Below are positions 1 through 7,599 of a stretch of DNA of 54,327 nucleotides, piece after piece. The position numbers and the translations under genes were made by a program. The first letter of the stretch is position 1, and each line of letters starts with the position of its first letter. This stretch comes from Clostridium aciditolerans (GTDB taxonomy: Bacteria; Bacillota; Clostridia; Clostridiales; Clostridiaceae), in NCBI RefSeq assembly GCF_016316925.1, contig NZ_JAEEGB010000039.1, positions 1 to 54,327 on the forward strand, given 5' to 3'. A model generated the notes under the pieces. That model was not told the DNA's origin. It was given only the letters and a program-made list of their open reading frames with translations, and made no database searches.

Positions 1-6
1 GCCACC

Positions 7-37
7 AAGAAGCATCTTATAAGGTGCTTCTTTTTTA
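7..37 (+). terminator. Rho-independent terminator of an upstream gene
   Basis: AAGAAGCA at 7-14 pairs with TGCTTCTT at 25-32 and is followed by a T-run on the + strand. It probably ends a transcript that enters from the left of the window. The stretch 38-234 shows no gene. Confidence 0.8.
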
Positions 38-234
38 TTTTAATTTATAAATTTATATATTCTGCTTATAGAGTAACCCTTAAGTACGATACAAATAAAA
101 ATTAATTTATAAAATTTACATAGGGAGGTATAAATAGGTGTCATTCCTATATTTCTTAACCTTTTAGAGGCTTTTATTTTAGAAAAAAATCTTACTATTA
201 GCTCAGTCTGGAATGACAACCCATAAATTGAATT

Positions 235-1650
235 CTAAATTAGTTTGCGAATATTAAAGTTATCTCTAAGCAAAGCCCAATTTTGTGGGAATGGAAAGCC
301 TAGTGCCCAATAACTTATACCTCCTAAATTATAACTCTTTACTGTATCGAATTTTGCTTGAGCGCTACGGGCATCTTCAAACCATACTTCATGCTGTCTT
401 CCTTGAGAATCTGTATAGTTATAATATGGTGTTTGTGATAGCGAATCATACTTTATAGCAGCATTATATTTTATTGCTCTTGATACAGCTTCTTGCATAC
501 TGAAAGTTTCAGCTTCTTGACCAGGTACATGAGGAAGGAGCCAATCCCTAGCGTATAATTGAAAACCAAAATAAATTTTTTCTCTTGGAATAACAGAAAC
601 TGCATAATCTAGAACACGTATTATTTCATTTAATGGTGAAATTGGTTGAGGTGGCCCTAGTCGATATCCCCATTCATAGGTCATAAGTATAACAAAGTCA
701 GCAATTTTTCCATGTGCAGCATAATCATGAGCTGTATATAGTGTGCCTTGCTGCTCTGCACTAACTTTTGGTGCTAAGGCAGTTGAAACAAAGAAGCCTT
801 CTCTATGCATGCGAGTTACCAGGCGTTGAAGCAACTGATTGTAGAGCTCACGATCAGCAGGTAGTACACCTTCAAAATCAATATTTATGCCTCTATATCC
901 TTTTGTTTTCATTATATTAATTATGTTTGTAAATAAATTCTGTTGAATATAAACACTAGATAGAACAATATGAGCAAGATTTTGACCAAGATCAGTGGAA
1001 GTAAAGTTTGTGATAGACATCATTGGTACCGCATTTACAGAATAAGCTAGTCTTATAATTGCGTCATCTTCGATTGTCTCAAGACTTCCATCTTCTCGTA
1101 TTCTATATGCAAAAGGACTTAGATATGTTAAATGCCTAGCTTCTTTTTCTATAGTTGAGATATTTTGATTACTAAAATCATATACATATCCATTTACATA
1201 TATACTAGGCTTTTGGGTGCGAGGAATAACTATTGTTGTGCCTGGAGATACCATAGCGGGATTACTAATTTCGTTTGCTTGTAACAAAGCTTCGAGAGAA
1301 ACTCCATAATCTTGTGCAATTTCCCATAGAGTCTCTCCTGGACTAATTGTATGTCTGTGTGCAGGTATATATAGTTTCATGCCAGGGTAGATAGAATTAG
1401 GATTAACATTTGGATTTGCTTTTATAATTTCCTGAACAGTGATCCCGTAGGTTTGTGCAATTCTCCATAAAGATTCACCTGATTTTACAGTATACAAAAA
1501 GTCTTCTGTTGGAATTACTAATGCCTGACCAATGACTAACTGATTTATATTCTGAAGTTCGTTAACAGCTATTACTTTTTCTATAGATACATAATAGTAA
1601 TTTGAAATTTTCCAGAGTGAATCACCTGGCTTTACTACATGAATAAGCAT
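235..1650 (-). CDS. LysM-GH18 spore cortex-lytic type glycosylhydrolase (SleL/YaaH-like)
   Basis: 471 residues. Three LysM peptidoglycan-binding repeats lie at about residues 2-48, 52-96 and 99-143, each with the PGxSLW/SGESLW-type core. A GH18 barrel follows from about 150 to the end, and its catalytic motif reads GINIDFEG with the acid Glu at 260. Proteins of this architecture in Bacillus and Clostridium (YaaH/SleL) are spore-coat or cortex-fragment hydrolases acting as N-acetylglucosaminidases during germination; that role is family knowledge. There is no signal peptide, which fits a protein deposited in the spore from the mother cell. The ATG has GGAGGT about 8 nt upstream. The gene is monocistronic. 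Whether it acts on cortex or on vegetative wall cannot be told from sequence. Confidence 0.9.
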   Translation of the reverse strand: MLIHVVKPGDSLWKISNYYYVSIEKVIAVNELQNINQLVIGQALVIPTEDFLYTVKSGESLWRIAQTYGITVQEIIKANPNVNPNSIYPGMKLYIPAHRHTISPGETLWEIAQDYGVSLEALLQANEISNPAMVSPGTTIVIPRTQKPSIYVNGYVYDFSNQNISTIEKEARHLTYLSPFAYRIREDGSLETIEDDAIIRLAYSVNAVPMMSITNFTSTDLGQNLAHIVLSSVYIQQNLFTNIINIMKTKGYRGINIDFEGVLPADRELYNQLLQRLVTRMHREGFFVSTALAPKVSAEQQGTLYTAHDYAAHGKIADFVILMTYEWGYRLGPPQPISPLNEIIRVLDYAVSVIPREKIYFGFQLYARDWLLPHVPGQEAETFSMQEAVSRAIKYNAAIKYDSLSQTPYYNYTDSQGRQHEVWFEDARSAQAKFDTVKSYNLGGISYWALGFPFPQNWALLRDNFNIRKLI

Positions 1651-1745
1651 CTATAACCTCCAAATTTTAATTTACATTTATAGCTTATGCGTAGAATATA
1701 AGAAAAATGAAGATTTAGATAAATAGTAGTTTAATAAAAATATTT

Positions 1746-1775
1746 AAAAGCCCAGAATTTAATTTCTGAGCTTTT
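1746..1775 (-). terminator. Terminator downstream of dinB
   Basis: A 12-bp inverted repeat (1746-1757 and 1764-1775) with a 6-nt loop. One position is C/A on the + strand but a G-U pair in minus-strand RNA, so the minus orientation, serving dinB, is the stable one. Nearly the same hairpin recurs at 11907-11938. Confidence 0.7.
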
Positions 1776-1845
1776 TAGAAATACTAGTTAATTTTAAATC
1801 ATGATCTACTGGAATAGACATAAATGATTCTTACGATCTTTGTCA

Positions 1846-2901
1846 CTAAAAATCAGAATTAAATAAAGTAAGCTGCTGAAGTTTTGTTTCTTCTAATGAA
1901 GAAACAGACACCCCTATAAGTCTAATTTTTTCTTGAAAGTCTATGGAATATAATATTTCTAAAGCCTCTCTTAGAATATCCTCTTCCTTTGATATATGCA
2001 TTGGTAAGGTCTTGTTCTTAGTATGATTTTCAAAGGTTGAGGTCTTTATTTTTAAAGTTATAGTTTTTCCGCTTAAGCCTTTAGTTATTAGAGTTTTGGA
2101 TATAGAGCTGCAAAAGCTTTTTATATAAGCTTCTAATTCTTTTTTATCATTAGTATCACTTCTAAGGGTAGTTTCTCTGCCAATAGATTTTCTTTCTCTG
2201 GATATTACTACTTTTCTATTGTCAATCCCTCTAATTCGTTTATATATTTCAACACCATATTTACCAAAGAATTCAGTTAAAAGTTCTTCTGGAAGGTGAT
2301 GTAATTCCTCAATGGTAAATATACCTATGGCATTAAGCTTTTCAGCGGATTTTTTGCCTAATCCGTAGATTTTACTTACAGGTAAAGGTAAGAGAATCTT
2401 TGGTATCATATCTGACCTTATAATTTTTAAACCATTTGGCTTATTCCAATCAGAAGCAAGTTTTGCAAGAAACTTATTGTAAGAAACTCCTACAGAGATA
2501 GTAAGGCCTGTAGTGTTTTTAACTTTTTCTTTTATATACATAGCTACTGAAACAGGATCTTTTTTTAATTCAGTAATATCAAGATAAGCTTCATCGATAC
2601 TCAGTGGTTCTACATAGGGAGTTATTTTATAAAATATCTGAAATATTTTTTCAGATATTTCTTTATACCTAGCCATTCTTGTAGGAAGATAAATTCCATT
2701 AGGGCAAAGTGCCTTAGCTATATATACCGGCATGGCACTTCTTACACCATATTTTCTAGCTTCATAGGAGCAGGTTGCAACTACTCCTCTTTCTGAAATA
2801 CCTCCGACTATAACAGGTTTTCCCTTTAATTTCGGATTATCTATAACTTCAACAGAAGCAAAAAAAGCATCCATATCTACATGTAGAATAACTCTTTCCA
2901 T
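1846..2901 (-). CDS. dinB: DNA polymerase IV (Y-family translesion polymerase)
   Basis: I place the start at the ATG at 2901, giving 351 residues. It has AAAAGGAGG 9 nt upstream and makes the protein begin directly with the family N-terminus, which leads into the DMDAFFASVE metal-binding motif. The upstream in-frame ATG (2952) would start inside the 5' repeat element. The second catalytic motif SIDEAYLDIT is intact, followed by thumb and little-finger regions. The enzyme performs error-prone bypass of damaged template, and the family is usually SOS-induced. That fits a LexA-like box over the predicted promoter at 3064-3101. The 5' UTR contains a structured repeat shared with the permease gene at 3972. 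No clamp-binding motif was examined in detail. Confidence 0.95.
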   Translation of the reverse strand: MERVILHVDMDAFFASVEVIDNPKLKGKPVIVGGISERGVVATCSYEARKYGVRSAMPVYIAKALCPNGIYLPTRMARYKEISEKIFQIFYKITPYVEPLSIDEAYLDITELKKDPVSVAMYIKEKVKNTTGLTISVGVSYNKFLAKLASDWNKPNGLKIIRSDMIPKILLPLPVSKIYGLGKKSAEKLNAIGIFTIEELHHLPEELLTEFFGKYGVEIYKRIRGIDNRKVVISRERKSIGRETTLRSDTNDKKELEAYIKSFCSSISKTLITKGLSGKTITLKIKTSTFENHTKNKTLPMHISKEEDILREALEILYSIDFQEKIRLIGVSVSSLEETKLQQLTLFNSDF

Positions 2902-2910
2902 CCGTATTTT

Positions 2911-3029
2911 CCTCCTTTTAGTCGGAACATCGGGTAATTTTGCTCGTTTCACTTCGGGAACTAGGTAACTTAAAATTTTCGCTTCCGCTCACAAGTTACC
3001 CGTAAAAGTTCATTTAGGACTTTAACCTC
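2911..3029 (-). repeat. Structured dispersed repeat in the dinB 5' UTR (copy 1)
   Basis: About 119 nt, similar over its whole length to 4877-5004. Read on the minus strand it opens with a hairpin arm TTAAAGTCC, then a nested set of stems (GGTAACTT with AAGTTACC; a short hairpin with CGAAGTGAAACG), and ends in CCGACTAAAAGGAGG, which supplies the dinB Shine-Dalgarno. Pairing is slightly degraded in this copy compared with copy 2. I do not recognise it as a named riboswitch. Confidence 0.75.
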
Positions 3030-3063
3030 TAAAAATAAAGTGGTTCAAATTCATATAAACCTA

Positions 3064-3101
3064 ATTATATCATATAAAGAGGAGAAAGAGAACGTTTGTT
3101 T
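3064..3101 (-). promoter_or_regulatory. Putative dinB promoter with LexA-like operator
   Basis: On the minus strand a TATAAT -10 (3064-3069) lies 17 nt from a weak -35 (3087-3092). GAACGTTTGTTT at 3090-3101 resembles the Firmicute LexA box GAACN4GTTY and overlaps the -35. Position ahead of dinB supports SOS control; only one site is seen. The rest of 2953-3300 outside the repeat holds no gene. Confidence 0.5.
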
Positions 3102-3300
3102 GCTTCACTATATGATTTTTATAGTAATTTTTTTGCGCACTCCATAAGATTAATACTTTTTGTTATGCCACATTATCGAATTTTTAAGTGCATAATATCC
3201 ACAAATAAAATTATTTTTACTTAACAAATTACAGCTATTGTGAAATTTATTAAGTGATAGTAAAATTATAATAATACTAATTTTAAGGGGATTAAGAAAT

Positions 3301-3834
3301 ATGAAAAAATTGTCTTTAAAAAATAAACAAGAAGTTATTTTAAGAGAAGCTAAAAAGGAAGATGCTCAATCTATGATAGACTTTTATAATTTGGTAGGAG
3401 GAGAAACTGATTTTCTTTCATTCGGAAAAAATGAGTTTAAAATGCCTTTAAAAGATTATGAAAAGCTTATAGAATCTACAGCAACAGAAAATAATTCAAT
3501 AATATTGGTAGCAACAATTGAGGATAAAATAATAAGTATAGCATCTATTACTTCTAATCAAAAAGCTAGATACAAGCACGTAGGAACTTTTGGAATAGTG
3601 ATATCAGAGCAATTCTGTGGATTAGGTTTAGGCAGAAAAATTATGGACTATCTTATAGAGTGGGCAAATTCAAATGGTGTAACTAAAAAAATAAGTCTTG
3701 TAACTAGAGAAGATAATGACCGTGCAATAGCTTTATATAAGAAAGTAGGATTTGAAGAAGAAGGTATATTAAAGAAAGAAAACTATATAAATGGAGTTTA
3801 TTATAATACAGTTATGATGAGCTTAATCCTTTAG
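3301..3834 (+). CDS. GNAT family N-acetyltransferase
   Basis: 177 residues forming one GNAT domain. The acetyl-CoA pyrophosphate-binding signature is visible as QFCGLGLGRKIMDYL around residues 102-116, followed by a DNDRAIALYKKVGFEEEG segment typical of the C-terminal half of RimI/RimJ-like enzymes. The substrate (protein N-terminus, polyamine, antibiotic or other amine) cannot be inferred. AAGGGG lies about 10 nt upstream of the ATG. The gene is alone on its strand and converges on the permease gene, sharing a bidirectional terminator with it. The protein is cytoplasmic. Confidence 0.85.
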   Translation: MKKLSLKNKQEVILREAKKEDAQSMIDFYNLVGGETDFLSFGKNEFKMPLKDYEKLIESTATENNSIILVATIEDKIISIASITSNQKARYKHVGTFGIVISEQFCGLGLGRKIMDYLIEWANSNGVTKKISLVTREDNDRAIALYKKVGFEEEGILKKENYINGVYYNTVMMSLIL

Positions 3835-3865
3835 ATAGCTGTCAATTTTGAATTAATATAAATTC

Positions 3866-3924
3866 TATAAATATAAAGGACTATTTCTAAAACATAAATT
3901 TAGAAATAGTCCTTTATATTTATA
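3866..3924. terminator. Bidirectional terminator, 26-bp perfect stem
   Basis: 3866-3891 and 3899-3924 are perfect reverse complements around a 7-nt loop, between the convergent genes at 3301 (+) and 3972 (-). It should serve both. Confidence 0.85.
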
Positions 3925-3971
3925 GTTATTTTGGTAGAAATATAAACTCCATCTAAAGCTAAGAATTCTGT

Positions 3972-4868
3972 TTATAAAAATAGTAATGCAACACCTATTA
4001 GAGCAATAACAGAGCCAAATATTTCTTTTGGAACTATTTTCTCTTTAAACACAAAGATTGATGCGGGTATGATCAATATAGGTGTTATAGAAGTTATTGT
4101 TGAAACAATAGCTGTAGGCGCATGCTGGACAGCTAATAAAGATAAAGATACACCAATAAAGGGACCGAAAAATGAACCAATGGTTATATTTTTCATAGTT
4201 TTCTTATCCTTTAAGGATGTATAGATATTTCTCCAATGTTTTTTTACTGTAACAACAATGCAAAAGCCAAAGATTGCTGCTATAATTCTAATTTGAGTAG
4301 CAGCAAAAGGATTGTAGGATCCCATTCCAAATTTGCTGAAAACAAGGCCAAAAGCTTGTCCTAATGCACCTAAAAAAGCATAGGTTAATCCTTTTATAGG
4401 ATGAGAAAAGGTAATTTTCTTATCATCGGAACCTTTGGTTAGTATTACAAGAGCAATACCTATAATTGTTATAGTCATTCCTAAAAAACCCAGTAGTGTT
4501 ATTTTTTCTCCCATTAGTATGTAACCTGTCACTGCAGTTATTGGCGGCACTATGGACATTATTAACTGGGATATACGTGAACCAATTTCCACATAAGCTT
4601 GGAACAGAAACAAATCTCCCAAAACAAAGCCGATTAAGCCTGATAAAAGAAGCCATAGCCATGTATAGCCTGATGCATCTATAGGTAAAATCATTCCTCT
4701 AGTAAAAAAATTAAATATTGAAAGTAATATAAAGGCTATAAGAAGTCTTATTAGATTTACACACAAAGAACCAACTTTTTTCCCAGCGGATTCAAAGGCG
4801 ACTGCAGTAACTGTCCAACATAACGCTGTTGCAAGTGCAGCTAATACTCCTAAATGTGATTGTAACAC
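3972..4868 (-). CDS. EamA/DMT family permease
   Basis: 298 residues, almost entirely hydrophobic, with about ten predicted membrane segments arranged as two EamA repeats (residues about 5-140 and 155-297). Internal Gly- and Pro-rich turns such as GLIGFVLGDLFLF are typical of the drug/metabolite exporter superfamily. Family members export amino acids, nucleosides or drugs; the substrate here is unknown. Translation starts at a GTG (4868) 8 nt from AGGAGG. That Shine-Dalgarno belongs to the structured repeat at 4877-5004, as for dinB, so both genes probably share a post-transcriptional layout. No operon partner. Confidence 0.85.
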   Translation of the reverse strand: MLQSHLGVLAALATALCWTVTAVAFESAGKKVGSLCVNLIRLLIAFILLSIFNFFTRGMILPIDASGYTWLWLLLSGLIGFVLGDLFLFQAYVEIGSRISQLIMSIVPPITAVTGYILMGEKITLLGFLGMTITIIGIALVILTKGSDDKKITFSHPIKGLTYAFLGALGQAFGLVFSKFGMGSYNPFAATQIRIIAAIFGFCIVVTVKKHWRNIYTSLKDKKTMKNITIGSFFGPFIGVSLSLLAVQHAPTAIVSTITSITPILIIPASIFVFKEKIVPKEIFGSVIALIGVALLFL

Positions 4869-4876
4869 AAAATATT

Positions 4877-5004
4877 CCTCCTTTTAGTCGGAACACTGGG
4901 TAATTTTGCTCGTTCCCCTTCGAGCACTGAGTAACTTAAGATTTTCGCTCCCGTTCAAGAGTTACCAAAATTACCCGTTAAAGTCCATTTAGGACTTTAA
5001 CCTC
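4877..5004 (-). repeat. Structured dispersed repeat in the permease 5' UTR (copy 2)
   Basis: The better-paired copy of the element at 2911-3029. On the minus strand: TTAAAGTCC-taaat-GGACTTTAA hairpin; then GGGTAATTTTG pairing at long range with CAAAATTACCC and enclosing GTAACT/AGTTAC and CTCG/CGAG hairpins; then CCGACTAAAAGGAGG, whose last bases are the ribosome binding site of the permease gene. Confidence 0.8.
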
Positions 5005-5274
5005 CGTCTTCTGTTCTTGTTGTAACTTAAACTCACTATTATATTCTAAGGTTTGAGGTAATATATGTCTACAAAATTATTTGGATAAGAATAATTATTT
5101 GGTCAACAATTGCAATATTACGTAAACTTGAATCTAAAGTAAACTAAAAAATACTATTTAACATATTTATAATATTGTAAAGATTAGCTTATATTTGTAT
5201 AATATGTGAAATGGTATTTTACTTATATAATAAAATAGATTGAAGAGTATAAATTATGGGAAAAGGTGAATTTT

Positions 5275-5361
5275 GTGCATAGGTATTTTATTCAAGTTTT
5301 TGGAAGAGTTCAGGGTGTTGGATTTAGATATAATGAAAAATCTTTTAAAGTCATATATTAA
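5275..5361 (+). pseudogene. Acylphosphatase remnant (N-terminal 28 codons)
   Basis: A GTG with AAAGGTGA 6 nt upstream opens a frame containing FGRVQGVGFRYN, the diagnostic phosphate-binding loop of acylphosphatases (about 90 residues), including the catalytic Arg. The frame then diverges and stops after 28 codons, so the half carrying the catalytic Asn is gone. The remainder of 5005-5407 shows no further recognisable coding sequence, which suggests the 3' part was deleted. Not expected to be functional. Confidence 0.75.
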
Positions 5362-5401
5362 AAATTTATCGGTATAATGAGAAATAGCAAGGATAAAATT
5401 C

Positions 5402-5428
5402 GAACCCTTACTTATCAGGTAAGGGTTC
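5402..5428 (-). terminator. Terminator overlapping the end of the DUF1275 gene
   Basis: GAACCCTTAC (5402-5411) and GTAAGGGTTC (5419-5428) form a perfect 10-bp stem with a 7-nt loop. The stem spans the last codons and the stop of the minus-strand gene. A short U-rich stretch follows on that strand. Confidence 0.6.
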
Positions 5429-6142
5429 TTTAGCAAGTCGTTCATCTATATCAAATAAAATAACCGAAAAAATCAATGTCAACGATGCTGCCCATATTGA
5501 TTTAATTCCAATAGAAAATATTAGTAAGCCACCTAAAAAAGCTCCTAATAAGAATGAAAATATGATTGTAAAGTAGCGAAGAGCTCGAATAGCTGCCTTA
5601 GTGTCTTTTTCTGTGAAAGCAATATAAGCTGCATAGGATGCTGAGCGTAAATTACCAGTGGACATGGTTGTACTATATGGAGAATCAACCAGCGTCCTAA
5701 ATGAGGAAATTTGTAGTGAAGAAACAAAGGAAATTGTAACAGTTACAACTTCGTCTGGAAAATTCCTAGGTATAAAACCTATAATAAAAAGAATTACAAT
5801 CTCAAGAATCAAAATAGCCTTTGCTGGATCCTTTATGAAAGGTAAGGAAGACCTTTTTTTTGTCCATTCAGAAATTATTACTCCTAATACAAATGCAAAG
5901 ATAGGAGGAAGAGCTATAAGAGCTTGTCTCCAATTTCCTCTTGAAGCTTCTACTCCAAATAACACTATATTTCCCGTTTGGGCATTAGCGAAAACGCCAC
6001 CTCTTTCAATAAAGGTGTAAGCATCTAAAAATCCTCCAACCAATGCAAGAAGTATTCCAAGATGAACAGATTCAGCAGTAGAATTATTTAGATGTATTTT
6101 TGTTTTATTCTTGTAAAGTCTACCTATATAGTTAGTAAGCAA
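5408..6142 (-). CDS. YoaK/DUF1275 family membrane protein
   Basis: 244 residues with about six membrane segments. GGFLDAYTFIERGGVFANAQ near residue 35 and the following TGNIV are the family hallmark of DUF1275 (B. subtilis YoaK, UPF0700). Function is unknown; a transport role is only a guess. No ATG lies near the N-terminus. The frame opens at TTG (6140-6142) with AGAAAGGGG about 10 nt upstream, so I accept TTG. It is a single gene transcribed away from the sigma-54 regulon on the right. Confidence 0.8.
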   Translation of the reverse strand: MLTNYIGRLYKNKTKIHLNNSTAESVHLGILLALVGGFLDAYTFIERGGVFANAQTGNIVLFGVEASRGNWRQALIALPPIFAFVLGVIISEWTKKRSSLPFIKDPAKAILILEIVILFIIGFIPRNFPDEVVTVTISFVSSLQISSFRTLVDSPYSTTMSTGNLRSASYAAYIAFTEKDTKAAIRALRYFTIIFSFLLGAFLGGLLIFSIGIKSIWAASLTLIFSVILFDIDERLAKEPLPDK

Positions 6143-6353
6143 GATTCGAATAACCCCTTTCTATGAAAATGTAATTTTATAAGCTCACTTAAAATCAATT
6201 GATAATAATTATTATACTGCTAATTTAGAAATATGTATAATCTAATCAAAGGATAAATTTCTTGGTTTGCAAAATATAGTGAAATATATTAGCTAATTAT
6301 TATAATAAATACTATGCTTTTCTTTAAATTTGTATATTGTTTCATATTCTTAT

Positions 6354-6393
6354 CCCTATGGAAGATTAAGCTTAGTTCTACCATAGGGTTTTT
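6354..6393 (+). terminator. Terminator-like hairpin upstream of the sigma-54 operon
   Basis: CCCTATGG (6354-6361) pairs with CCATAGGG (6381-6388) and is followed by TTTTT. The loop contains a self-complementary TAAGCTTA. It lies well upstream of the sigma-54 promoter, so it may insulate the operon or be left from a lost gene. It overlaps a 52-codon frame that I do not call. Confidence 0.5.
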
Positions 6394-6485
6394 CATTTCA
6401 CTGTTCGTTATTGGAGCCAGTGCTATGGAGGGTATTGAAATTGCAGCAGATAAGATTCAAGTACGTATATGAATTATATATGTAG

Positions 6486-6629
6486 ATGTACCAGTAACGA
6501 GCAATCTGTATCCTGTTGGTACATATTAAAGTTATATTAGCATGTTTATTGAGATAGTATGGCTGTAAAGAAAATTATACATGTGATTTATAGATGGTTT
6601 TGCAGAATACAATAATTTTACGTGTACCA
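6486..6629 (+). promoter_or_regulatory. Putative upstream activator sites (TGTACCA repeats)
   Basis: TGTACCA occurs at 6487-6493 and 6623-6629, and its complement TGGTACA at 6517-6523. The first two form an inverted pair (ATGTACCA / TGGTACAT) about 160-190 nt upstream of the -24 element, a usual place for enhancer-binding-protein sites. The assignment to the regulator at 10375 is inference. Confidence 0.45.
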
Positions 6630-6678
6630 TTTTGTTGCAAAAATCCTTCAGAAGCCTTGATATATCTAGAATAGACAG

Positions 6679-6694
6679 TGGCACGCATTTTGCT
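6679..6694 (+). promoter_or_regulatory. Sigma-54 (-24/-12) promoter
   Basis: TGGCACG-CATT-TTGCT matches the RpoN consensus TGGCACGN4TTGCW at every defined position, with GG at -24 and GC at -12. It lies about 40 nt upstream of the hydrolase start codon at 6736, behind a gene set that ends with a sigma-54 activator. Confidence 0.9.
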
Positions 6695-6735
6695 TATTAA
6701 TTATATATGAAAAATAACAAGGGAGGGAAGGTAAT

Positions 6736-7554
6736 ATGACCAAAATTTCAATTCGTAATAAGAATGTTTATTATGAAACCTATGGAGAAGGGGAGCCTCT
6801 TGTACTATTAAATGGCATAATGATGAGTACTGCAAGTTGGATTCCATTTATAAAGGCTTTTTCAAAAAATTATAAGCTTTTTCTAATAGACTTTATTGAT
6901 ATGGGTCAATCTGATAAGGCTGAAGAAAACTATACTCAAAATATGCATGTTGAGTTTCTCAAAGAAGTATTTGATAAGCTGAACTTTGAAAAGGTTAACA
7001 TGGTAGGTGTGTCATATGGAGGAGAGGTAGCTATACAGTTTGCAATAAAATATGGAGAAAGATTAAATAGCCTTATACTTGCTAATACCACTAGCTATAC
7101 CTTTAATGGATTGAAAGATATAGGAGCAAGTTGGGATATGGCAGCAGCTACTCATGATGGTTCCATTTTTTTTAATGCTACTATGCCTCATATATATTCC
7201 CCAGAATTCTACCAAGACAATATACAGTGGTTGAAGGATAGGGAAAAGTTATTTCAAAAAGCTCTCACTGCTGAATGGTATGAGGGATTTAGAAGACTTA
7301 ATAACAGCTCATTAGAATACGACGTAAGAGACAATCTGCATAAAATAAAGGTACCAACCTTGGTTATTGGTGCAGAGTATGATTCACTTTTGCCTGTAAG
7401 ATTTCAAGAAGAAATATATAAAAAAATCGAGAGTGCAAAAATGGCAGTAATAAAAGGGGCAGGTCATGCATCTATGTATGAGAAACCTTATGAATTTTCT
7501 TCATTGGTTCTTGGATTTTTAAGCTGCTGCAATGAAGAGTTCAAAATAGTTTAA
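6736..7554 (+). CDS. Alpha/beta-fold hydrolase
   Basis: 272 residues, one alpha/beta hydrolase domain. The nucleophile elbow is GVSYGGE with Ser93. Asp216 in IGAEYDSLLP and His244 in GAGHASM complete a canonical triad, and an LLNG strand near residue 25 provides the oxyanion region. A cap domain occupies roughly 125-195. It could be an ester, lactone or thioester hydrolase. It is the first gene after the sigma-54 promoter, with GGGAGGG 9 nt before the ATG, and lies 45 nt ahead of a CoA-transferase, so the pair may open and then activate one substrate. No signal peptide; cytoplasmic. Confidence 0.85.
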   Translation: MTKISIRNKNVYYETYGEGEPLVLLNGIMMSTASWIPFIKAFSKNYKLFLIDFIDMGQSDKAEENYTQNMHVEFLKEVFDKLNFEKVNMVGVSYGGEVAIQFAIKYGERLNSLILANTTSYTFNGLKDIGASWDMAAATHDGSIFFNATMPHIYSPEFYQDNIQWLKDREKLFQKALTAEWYEGFRRLNNSSLEYDVRDNLHKIKVPTLVIGAEYDSLLPVRFQEEIYKKIESAKMAVIKGAGHASMYEKPYEFSSLVLGFLSCCNEEFKIV

Positions 7555-7599
7555 TGATTTATAAGTAATGATTAGATTATAGAGAGGAAGGTATTTAAA

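Noticed and set aside
139-218. TGTCATTCC / GGAATGACA inverted repeat flanking 62 nt
   Set aside because: Only 9 bp with a long spacer, no T-run and no further structure; not enough for an element or terminator.
5658-6020. 120-codon + strand frame opposite the DUF1275 gene
   Set aside because: Shadow of a well-supported membrane protein gene; no ribosome site and no family.
6314-6472. 52-codon hydrophobic frame (contains GASAMEGIEIAADKI)
   Set aside because: No Shine-Dalgarno, and a terminator-like hairpin lies inside it. Possibly the remnant of a membrane protein, but I recognise no family.
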